DNA from: Cristatella mucedo
Taxonomy: Eukaryota > Bryozoa > Phylactolaemata > Cristatellidae
Assembly: GCA_009760855.2 (NCBI GenBank)
Contig: WPIO01000023.1
Span: 3,938,501-4,002,500 of the forward strand
Direction: 5' to 3'
DNA: 64,000 nt
The notes below the pieces were generated by a model that made no database searches, was not told the origin of the DNA, and saw only the letters and a program-made list of their open reading frames with translations. Positions 55,301-64,000 of the stretch are shown here, in pieces. Numbering within the stretch: position 1 is the stretch's first letter; every line of letters begins with the position of its first letter. The position numbers and the translations under genes are program-made.

Positions 55301-58300
55301 ATGAGTCGCGCCGCCAGCTTGATTGCGTCGCTGATCGTCTGCTGCGCCGCTTTCGCGGCGAGCCCCTGCTCGGCCAGCTGCGCCGGTGTCTGCTGCCCGG
55401 GCAAGAACAACACGTGCAGTAGTATCGGCGTGAGAATCAACCGAAAGGGCTCGGACCAGGGCAAGTGCTACTGCGACGAGGGCTGCACCCACACGGGAGA
55501 CTGCTGCCTCGATTACCTCGACAGCTGCCAGGGTAAGCGGCCCGCTACCCTCCCCCCCTGGCCGGCCGCTGCTGCTTACACCCGCCCCTCTTCCCCCGAG
55601 CTCGTCCCTCGACGCTCCAGGCTGACGAGCCTGGACGGCTCCGCTCGTAATTGGCATTCGCACTCGTTCCCGCACAGCAGCCTGCGCTGCCCGGCGGCGG
55701 CGAGCGCAGCGGAAGCTCGTCGCGCCGCCCGCGCACGCTTCGCCGGATCGCGGCGCCGCGTTTCCGGAGCGCGCTCGCCGAGCGCATGCGCTTCAAAGAT
55801 GGTCCCGTGCTGGCGTGCTCTCTCTCTCTCTCTCTCGTGCGTGCGCGCGGGCGCCGCAGACGGAGCTACTGCCTCGCGGGCTCGCCAGCTCCGAGCGGAG
55901 AGCAGCGAGTTCGGTCAGACAGCTCGCCGAGAGCGCTGCCAGCGGCGGCGGCGGCGGCTGCTGCTCGCCTGGAGCCGCTCGCTCGACCCATCGCGCGAGT
56001 TCGAGCTACCGGTCGCCGCCGCTGCCGTCGCGCGCATTGCGACGAGCGCCATCGCGCCCGGAGCAGCCGCGCCGTCGCCGAGCTCTTTGCCGGGCGCTCG
56101 ACCGCGGAAGTGCCGCAGCCAAAGCTCGCCACGTCCCCGGAAGCGTTTCGTGCGCCTTCGGCTCGTCGCAGAGCCGTCGCAGTGACGACGGCTCTGCGAC
56201 GAGCCGATGGCGCCGCAGCTGCGGGTCCGTGGTTCGCTCGTCCGGCCGCCGGAAAGTTGGCGGCGCGACGAACTTCTGACTTCGGGCCGCAGAGCGGCCG
56301 GGCGAGCGCGCGACTTCCGCTCGCGCCGACGCGCTCTCGCCCGGCCGGGCCGGGGTGGGACCTGACGCAACGCCACCGCCTCTCTTGCAGCGAAGGATTG
56401 CACGGTGTCGGAGTGGTACGACTACGGCGAGTGCAACAAGGAGTGCGGACTGGGCCAGCAGATGAGGGTGCGCAGCGTGCTGCAGGAGCAGAAGAACGGC
56501 GGCAAGCCGTGCCCGGCGTTGCAAGAGCTCAACGTCTGCGTGGGTACCAAGTGCAAGCTGACGCGACACGTCAGCGCCGGCCGAACATCCAGAGGTGAGC
56601 GCGCCAGCCGCCGCCGCCGATATCTATGTCCGGGCCCTGCCGCCCGCCCGTCCGCGGCGGCGGCACGCGCCCCGACGCACGGCGCTCGCGGCGCTCATCG
56701 CGGCAGGCATCGTGCGCTTCCGGCGGCTCGCGGCGGCGCTCGAACCGCTCCGCTGCTGCTGCCGGCAACCGGGCGCGAGCGAGCGACCGAGCAGCGGCGG
56801 GCGCGTTTCGCTCGAAGGCCAAGGTCGTCGCCACCGGGGCCTGCTGCTGGGAGCCTGAGAACATCGCTGCGCGCGCCAATCCAAAAGCCTGTCGTCTGCT
56901 GGGAGCCGGATTTTCGCAAAACGACGCGCATTGGCGAACGCGGTTGCGCGGCTAATTCACCGGGCCCGCAGAGCCGCCGCGAAACCGAGACGCGGCAGGC
57001 CGACGGCTGTGACCCCGCCCGCGGGCTTGAGAGAGGCTCGGGATTATCTGGGCTCGGAGCGCCGGCGGCGAACCGTAGGCCGCTCAGCCGGCACGAGCTC
57101 GCGTGCCGTGGAGCGCGGCCGACGCGACGTCCGTCCAGCGAGAGCGCCGTCGACGCCGCGCCAGCCTAGCCGTCGGATAGAAACGCCAGCTGCGGAGCTG
57201 GCAAGGTCCGGGCAGTGACGAAAGGGTCTGGGCGCGCTGATTGAAGGTCGGAGCGGGAGGCGGACCGCGGCGTCGTCGCGGCGGGCGAGCGAGGCCGTGC
57301 GCAAAGGAGAAGGGGGTGGGTGGGTATGGGGGGGGGTGGCGTCCGGCGCTGCCCGAACGTCCGCCCGCCCGCCCGCTCTAGATTGAATGAACGCGCCCTG
57401 AAAAGTCGCCCACCGCTGGTCGGAATCAGCGCACGTGGGCCGCATGCGCCCGCTTCGGCTATTATGCCAACCTGCTGCCGTGGGACTTCAATGGCGGCTC
57501 CGGCGAAGAAAGCTGCCGCTGCCGGAACAATAATGCTTTTCACCTCGCCACCGCTGCAGCCGCCGCCGCAGTCGCCGACCGCAGCAGCAGCCACCACCGC
57601 AGTCGCCGCAGCCGCCGCCGCAGCCACCGCGACCGTCTCCGCCGACCGCGATGCGATGCGATACGCCACCGTCAGCCCTGGCGCCCCGCCCAGCGCCGGG
57701 CGGCTGTCGTCGTCGGCCTCACGCTCGCTTTGCGGCGTCGTCGTGCTTGCAGAGACGGCGAGCATCATGCCGGCGTCATTCGGCAAGTTCAGGACGATGA
57801 CCGAGTACGACTTCAGCAAGGACATAAGGAAGAATCTGTTCAACCAGTACTACCAGCAGCAGGACATCAGCCGCAGAGGGTAAGCGCCGACGCTCAGCGC
57901 GCCGACTGGGCGCCCGCGCCCGCCCGCGCTCCGGTCGACTTGGCCGGTTGCCCTCGCGTCGGCGTCGCTGCAACGCCTTTGCCACCTCCTCCTCCATCCA
58001 GGATAGTCATCCACGAGCTCTACTCTTGCGGTGTCTATAAGACGTACGGTCCCAGTCTTTACCGTCTTTCCGACGGATTTTTTATAAAAACGGGATACGA
58101 CAGCCGCTTACAAATTCGGACGTTAGTTAAAAAGCCGTATTTGCCATTTCAAGCTACATAATCCAACGACAGTCGCCGGAAAGTCACGCGAAGTCTGATG
58201 GACGTGCTCGCGAGTCCCTTGGTATCCAAAGAGGGGGGAGGGTCTAACCAGACAAGTTCGGGGGCACACCGAAACTGGCGCGCTGCTGATGACGTGAAGA

Positions 58301-59923
58301 GAATCTATGCCCTCGCCGTGCGTCGGCTTCCGCTTTCGCGCGCAGCTGGCGAGCGTCGACGGCGCGGCGCTCAACGCGGCCGCGACGCTAGCTGCGAAGC
58401 GCATGACGGGAAGGAAGCGCGCGGCATTTCCGCTCGCTTCGTTGGAGAGCTGCAAAAAGCGCGCGTGGGTTGAGACTCGGCTGACCCTGTATTACCGGTG
58501 CGACACTCGACACTAATTCGCAGATGCGATTTAGCTGCCGTGCGCTCGGTGACAAGCTCTTTGAAGTGACGCAGGACCGACCGTCGGCATCTGCGACCTT
58601 TAATCGCACAGGGGGAATATAATTAACTTGCTCTCGCTCGCGACTGAGCCGACCGCAGCCGCCGCCGAGGTGTCGCGGTTCGTCGCTGCCGCGGTAGGTG
58701 CCGCCTCTGATTGAAACGGCACTCATCCGGCCTGGACAGTTGCCTCGCCTGCTCAGAGTCGCCAGTGCGTGCAGCTATGTCGTAGCAGTAGCCGACATTG
58801 CAGATGCATAGCGGAAGCGGTACGAGTCGAGATATTCGCGTGCAGCACACGATTCGTCGGTATAGTTTACCCAATAGAAATCGGGAGCTTCGTCCAGGCC
58901 CTGTACTTATGCCACCACTTGGCTCGAGCCCACGACCTTGGTCGGTTAAGGCAAACCAGGGCAGAGGCGGCGATTACCTGGCGGAGCTGCTGATTGAATC
59001 TCGGCGAACTAAACTCGAGACGAGCAGTCGTGGAGCGCAGGGCTAGAATCGTACTAAGAGGCGACTGTGCCTTACCAAATGACCAAATCGTTCTAATGGA
59101 TGACTGTGCCTTGTCAAATAACCAAATTTACTAGTCAAACTGCAAGCACAGCCAGACTCCTACCAGAGCCGTCTAAAGGTGGCGAACCGGCTCGCTGCTG
59201 CAGCTGACGCTTACGTTCATGGGTGAGCCGTGATGGCACACTAGTTAAGGTGGTTGCTTTCACGACCTCGCTCCCAAGTTCGTGGGTTCGATTCCTGCGG
59301 TGGGCGATTCTTTATTGCCACTGCAAGCGGTGGTGATAGCCTTAAAGGCTCTTCTGTCGCTATACAAAAAAGAGGCTGTTTAATCAGCTAGCATTGTTTT
59401 TTTTTGTTCATTCGTTCAACAGCACTTTTGGCCCCAAAGGCGCCAGGGTATCCTCATTGCGACAGAATGTTCCCGCGAGCGGCGTTTCGCATTTTGACTT
59501 TTGCTAAACGAAAACAAAACGCTTGCACAACGACGCGAGTGGTCTCTATTTCTTTTCGCGAGCAACTTGTGCTTTTGCGAAGAACTTTTTTCGCGAAAAA
59601 GCGCCGCTAATCGAAGGATTCGTCTCCGTCGCAGCTACTGCAGCAAGTTCAAGATCATTAGCACCAAGAAAGGATGCACGAACAATGCCGCCGCCCCCTG
59701 GGCGAACGTGCTCCAGGAAGGAGCCGTGGTCTGCGTCGAATGCCAGAAAACGGCGATGGAGAAGAACCTGGGCGAGCGCTGCAAAGGTCACGGCCAGATG
59801 GGAGTGGACACGAACTGGAAGGCCGTCAACGTCGGTGGCTGCCACGGCTGGTGGAAGATGGTGGAGGAGCACAGCGACTGTCGTTGCCAGGGCAACACCA
59901 ATAGGGATTTCATATTCGTTTGA
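55301..59923 (+). CDS. SBSPON: Somatomedin B and thrombospondin type-1 domain protein (SBSPON/RPE-spondin type)
   Basis: A secreted extracellular-matrix type protein whose molecular function is not well established. Exons 55301-55532, 56391-56594, 57753-57879 and 59635-59923 join in frame to 283 residues (human about 264). The ATG opens a hydrophobic signal peptide (ASLIASLIVCCAAFAAS). The somatomedin-B domain (about 23-76) has the extra CC...C pair typical of this family and ends KCYCDEGC...GDCCLDYLDSC. The thrombospondin type-1 repeat (about 80-132) has SEWYDYGECNKECG, MRVRSVLQEQKNGGKPCP and CVGTKC. Exon 3 has ETASIMPASFGKF and DIRKNLFNQYY, the linker shared by SBSPON proteins. The last exon has YCSKFKI, VVCVECQKTAMEKNLGERCK, WKAVNVGGCHGWW and the C-terminal CRC...FIFV. 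Junctions are GTAAGC, GTGAGC and GTAAGC donors with TTGCAG, TTGCAG and CGTCGCAG acceptors. The gene sits on GC-rich DNA, unlike the window's left half. No polyadenylation signal was found nearby. Confidence 0.96.
56158..56207. repeat. Perfect 22-bp hairpin in SBSPON intron 1
   Basis: Arms 56158-56179 and 56186-56207 are exact reverse complements (core GGCTCGTCGCAGAGCCGTCG) with loop CAGTGA. Confidence 0.95.
58912..58968 (-). mobile_element. SINE head relic
   Basis: gctcgagcccacgaccttgg and a reversed ttaaggcaaacca in the third SBSPON intron look like a worn family B head. Confidence 0.4.
59064..59142 (+). repeat. Tandem duplication, about 39-bp unit
   Basis: gactgtgccttaccaaatga at 59064 and gactgtgccttgtcaaataa at 59103 start two diverged copies. 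Confidence 0.75.
59222..59395 (+). mobile_element. tRNA-headed SINE, family A, near complete
   Basis: Best sense copy: gagccgtgatggcacactag, ttaaggtggttgctttcacg, the pol III B box GGTTCGATTCC at about 59285-59295, cactgcaagcggtggtgata and ctcttctgtcgctatacaaa. It ends agaggctgtttaatcagcta. Lies 240 bases before the last SBSPON exon. Confidence 0.88.
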
Positions 59924-61014
59924 AAGAAGCCCGCTGACGCTGCACCGCGATCGCCGCCGCCGCGAGGAGGGCGGCGGAGCTGAGGAGCGGGCGAGCGCCC
60001 GTCGCGGCGGGCAGGCGTTCGCGGGCGGCATCGAGAGAGTGAGGCTTCGTGCTGCGCGTCCGTCGACTGCTGCGCACGCGCGCGCAGGCTGAACAGGGGG
60101 ACGCAGCAGCGTAGTGTACAGCATCGAGGCTAGCAGCTCGATGGAGCCGCTAGCCCGCTAGCCGCCGCCAATATCGCCTTAGCTGTCAGTTTCCGCGTGC
60201 GTCGTGCCTCTCAGCACTGTCTGGCCACCGCCCTCTCTACTCTGCGCGACGAAAAGGTATTTTTTATACGGCTCGCATATTTATTCAGCAGCGGCGCTGT
60301 CGGTCGGTGTGCAAGCGGTCTGGGTCGCAACCACGGCTTGAGTCGCCCTGTCAAGCACCTGGAACAACGTGCTGGCGGCCGCTCCACCACCCTGCGTGCT
60401 CACGAACGTTGAATACAGCGTATGCAGACGCAAAAGCCCTGGCTCGCGGCGGCGCGCATCCGGATGCATCGCGGCTACAGCGACAGGTTCGCGGCTGCGT
60501 CAACGGCGATGGTTAACCTCCGATGTGGCCTGCTCAAGCCACCGGATGGCGAAGCCTAAAAGAAGCAGAACTATCGCTAGCTAGCTAACCGCAACTGAAG
60601 GTGGCGGCGACCTTGGCTTCAGCTTGGCTTAGCCACCAGCGCTGGTTGCGTCGGCGAGCCGCTGTAGCAATGGTGGCTGAAGATCTTGGACGGAGCGTGG
60701 GCGCGGCCCCTGCAAAAATGGTGGCTCGCGCGACCGAGGCTCGTTCGCCGACCCGGTCCTGCCGGCTTGCCGTAGCGGAAGCTGCGCCGCGCTGCCACGC
60801 ACGCGCGCCGCCATGGCGGCTCCTGAGCAACTCGGGCAGGTCCTTTACCGAAAGCGCTGTGCACGCGGCAGGGGCTCGTCCCTGCGGGCGCGAGAAAAAT
60901 GCCGGAAGAGCGGGCGCCTCGAAGCACGGCTAACGAATCGCGGTGGCTGCCTGAACTGAGACGACAAGCGTGCAGGCGGTATCAGGCCTCGGCAGCAATC
61001 GAGGGAGAGAGAGC

Positions 61015-61047
<33 letters not shown>

Positions 61048-61121
61048 CCGCATATTACAACAGCGAGTCCATCTGCTACCGCGGATATTTCTATCCCGGG
61101 GCGGCGGCGAGCTATATAATA
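59924..61121. other. SBSPON 3' region and GC-rich DNA, with (GA)n at 61006-61047
   Basis: No AATAAA follows the stop closely; the first exact one on plus (about 61141) belongs to a LINE piece. No further gene recognised. Confidence 0.4.
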
Positions 61122-61620
61122 ATATAATAATAATACATTCAATAAAGCGCCCTCAGAGCCCAATCACTATCTAGGCCCTTTGCAATTGCTACAAAGGAAG
61201 CACAATCGAATGGTTAGTGGTAGCTTGCTCAATAAGCAGCAAGAATAAAATGGTTAGGGGCGACATGCACAGGCTCAGCATGCAAGTATGGTTAGTGTCA
61301 GCACGCATAAGCACGTAAAGGACGAATCACAGGGATCCTCTAAATGCTGTGATAAATAGGTGCATTTTTAGATTCATTTAAATATGGTCAAGTCAGGAAG
61401 TGTCGTGACGCAAGTCGGGAGTGAGCTCCAAGGTTTGGGAGCTTACGAACTAAAGACACGGTCTCCAAATGATTAGAGGTTTGTACGAAATAAACGGTTA
61501 GATTCTGAAAAGATGCGGGTCTGAAAAGATGGTGGCAAGATGCTGAGCCTGGTGGGGGAGTAGATCTGGTAGGTAGGCTGGAGCCATCCGCACAGCACAA
61601 GCCTTAGTGTACGACTGTCG
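61122..61620 (-). mobile_element. LINE 3' fragment (CR1/L2-like)
   Basis: (ATA)n, ataaagcgccctcagagccc, the 3' UTR with cagcatgcaagtatggttag, then antisense coding remnants up to the ...LAPAYLS region. Confidence 0.88.
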
Positions 61621-62064
61621 AGTTCAAAGCCCACGCTACAAAAGACTGGTTCGATGTCCAAAGTAGTACTGACCGACCGTCGCTACTGATAGCCACTTCA
61701 TACGGTAAGAAGCATAGACTATGATGTACCCGGTTCCTAATGCATCTAATTCCGGAGTCGCCAATAGCCCGATAGCTAATAGCCCGAACACTGTCACAAT
61801 CTAACCCATTAGTATTATTATTATTTAGTATTACTATTAGCACACGTGTCGGTACACGAGGTTCGCTACGATCTAATAAAAATCGTTTCGCACCACCAAA
61901 ATGACGATTGCTTATTACATACAACACTGCATTTGGAGTCTAGCTGCAGAATTTCCCGGCATTCAGCGTGCATCTTCTCCAGAAAACTTACCAACGTGCT
62001 TTGCGGCGCGTCGCAAGTAGGCTGCGGTACGGTTGGCTTTGGGTTCGCCTCTAGGTCGCTTTCC

Positions 62065-62120
<56 letters not shown>

Positions 62121-63939
62121 AAGAGAGCGCCAGCGAAACGCCGCGAAATTTCGCCGACACTGCAGCCGGCAAAGTGTAGCACGCAAGCAATCTTTAATTT
62201 GAACTTCGCCCAGCCGATTCGCTGCAGCAGATTCGAAGTGATGCGTCGCACCGGCCGCCCGCGCTCCGCGCAGGAGCCGCCCGACAGGCTTGCGTGCCGC
62301 CCGCCATCTTGGGAGCTCGAGAAATGGCTGAGCGTACCATCGACCGGATGTGGTTAGCTGTCGCCGCGGCCCTCCGCTCAGAGCGCTGCGGAGCTATTTC
62401 GCCAATCTCCGGCTCTCAAAAGGTTACTCAAAACACGACGCGCGGCGTTCTCCGACCGGGTGTAAGAATGCCGCTTTTTCTCCAACAACTGAGCGCGGCA
62501 CAGAGCTTTAGCGAGCGCACTACGTGGGTCCGCCGGGAATGAGAATCGCAAGAACTCGCGAGGTATAGCGGTTCCCGACGTGGCCTACTGAAAAAGGGTA
62601 GCGTAGAAAATAGGAAAAAGGAAATAGAAATAAATAGGAAATCGGAAAAAGTAAATAGGAAAAAGGGAAGCATAGAGATTTGGCAAGCTGACTTATGCAA
62701 TGGTTGACGCCGCTATTGGCCGGCTCTTACGGGTCAAGCGACAGCCGATCGCAGCGCGTGCAAAATTTAGAAAAGCAAGAGTAGCCACACCGATACTGCC
62801 GTCACGGTGACCCGCGTCCGTATATTAGTTGCTTGACGAAGTTGACCCGCATTGTATTCTTAGCCCGAATGAATGGAGGCAATGCCAGGTACTAGCGCAC
62901 GTCGCTGGGACGCAGCCACGGGCGCTGAATACCGCTAACCGGCTGCCGAAGCTACGGCGGAAGTACTCGCTTTACCTTCCAAGACGAGGAGAGGCAGCAT
63001 CGCGCCAGCGCACAGCCTGACGCGCTGCCTTTTCCACTCCCCTCGACGCGGTCTCTCACCAGAGCAGCTTCCGGACTACGGGCCTGCGGAGCAGTGCGCG
63101 CCGGCGAGCTCGGGGCGCGCATAGAGTCGGCGGTCGATGCCGAAGAACAGGCCACAGAATCGCACAGCAGACGCGGCGTTTTTCGTTAGCAAATTGACCG
63201 TTGACCCTCGGCGGCCTTAAAACTGGTTGCCGGTCGCATCCCACGCGCGCAACTGACCTGTAGACACCTATGAGCGTTCGACTCGGCGTGTGCGGCTGCC
63301 CAGTAGACTCGAATTTGAAATTCAACGCTCGACAAATCCGCCAGTGCTTGTCGTTCTAGGCAGGCAGTATATTTAAAACTCTCTTCACGCCAAAGACGGG
63401 CGCAGCCGCCCGCCAAACGGCGACATCTCGACGCGAGCAAAGCCATTGTTTTGCGTGGCCGAGGTGCGACATCGGGGTCGGCACCCAGCTCCGACGGAAG
63501 GAGGGGGGCTTGCGGCAAGTACGCGCCGCTCGGTCGAGCAGCTGCGCCGGCGACCGTCTGGCCGGCGGCGGTCGACCGAAAGAGTGCGCGCTGGCTGCGC
63601 GCGCGCGGCGCTCGCGAGCACGCGCAGGCGCAGGCGGCGGCGAAACGCTACGCTGCAGCTCGCGTTTCGTGCGCCGCTCGCTCGGAAACGCGACTCTGGC
63701 GCTAGCGAGGAGGGCTCGCGGGCCGCCGAGCGACCGCGTCTACAAGGACGCTGACCTGGACGCCCGCCGTCGACGCAGTCGAGCGGTTCGCGTCGGCGCG
63801 AGCGCGCGAAACGAGCGCCGCCCGGCGGGGCTTCCGGCCGGAACGCATTAAGCGTGCTGCGCGCGTTTCGCAGGCGAGGCGCTGCAGGCCTTCTTTCGCA
63901 GGACGCTCGTATTTATTGCGAGCCTTTCTTTTCGTAGGC
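61621..63939. other. Unassigned; (GA)n at 62068-62127, CpG-rich from about 63.4 kb
   Basis: No conserved exon was recognised. The CpG-dense 63.4-63.9 kb stretch could be a promoter of a gene beyond the window, but nothing proves it. Confidence 0.35.
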
Positions 63940-64000
63940 ATGCTACCGCTGACCATCCGATTATGCTTCCTTAACAGCTTATGTAAAGTGCCCAGGAAGA
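63940..64000 (+). mobile_element. LINE 3' UTR fragment, cut by window end
   Basis: gcatgctaccgctgaccatc, ttatgcttccttaacagctt and atgtaaagtgcccaggaaga match the LINE 3' UTR; continues past the window. Confidence 0.75.

Noticed and set aside
55651-56598. 315-codon plus-strand frame overlapping SBSPON intron 1
   Set aside because: GC-rich shadow frame; SBSPON exons read in another frame with clean splice sites and conserved cysteines.

Overview
The window is nuclear DNA from an animal. The evidence is spliced genes with GT-AG introns and conserved metazoan proteins (SGF29, RPLP2, SBDS, SBSPON). It also has many decayed CR1/L2-type LINE copies, tRNA-headed SINEs and long simple repeats. I cannot name the species. 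Nothing prokaryotic is present apart from one short AT-rich protein-like segment of unknown origin near 0.83-1.42 kb.

Layout. At 2.0-4.2 kb on + lie the last four coding exons of SGF29, which read the whole tandem-Tudor half of the protein. At 6.8-7.4 kb on + lies a complete two-exon RPLP2 gene. Its 182-bp intron carries a well-formed C/D-box snoRNA whose D' guide matches 28S rRNA at the site known as Am1511 in human. From 28.7 down to 10.0 kb on - lies a complete SBDS gene: six coding exons spread over 18.7 kb, with exon lengths matching the human gene except for one additional intron. At 55.3-59.9 kb on + lies a complete four-exon SBSPON-type gene (signal peptide, somatomedin-B domain, thrombospondin type-1 domain, conserved C-terminal domain). 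It starts about 220 bp after a 1.26-kb (GGA)n polypurine tract.

The rest is mostly repeats. A CR1/L2-like LINE is present in at least 19 pieces; the longest, at 33.6-36.3 kb on -, holds endonuclease and reverse transcriptase remnants broken by two frameshifts. There are two tRNA-headed SINE families, and one shares its 3' tail with the LINE. A decayed Ty3/Gypsy pol lies at 46.8-49.0 kb with a SINE inside it. A gag-like scrap lies in an SBDS intron. Microsatellites include a 1.04-kb polypyrimidine block with a 110-140-bp higher-order period.

Three of the four loci concern the large ribosomal subunit: RPLP2 is part of the P-stalk, the intronic snoRNA is predicted to guide 28S methylation, and SBDS matures the 60S subunit. 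I found no CRISPR array, operon, novel defence system or intact transposon. The most noteworthy items are the intronic snoRNA, the extra SBDS intron, a hairpin able to pair with the SBDS exon 1 splice donor, and the protein-like insert at 0.83-1.42 kb.
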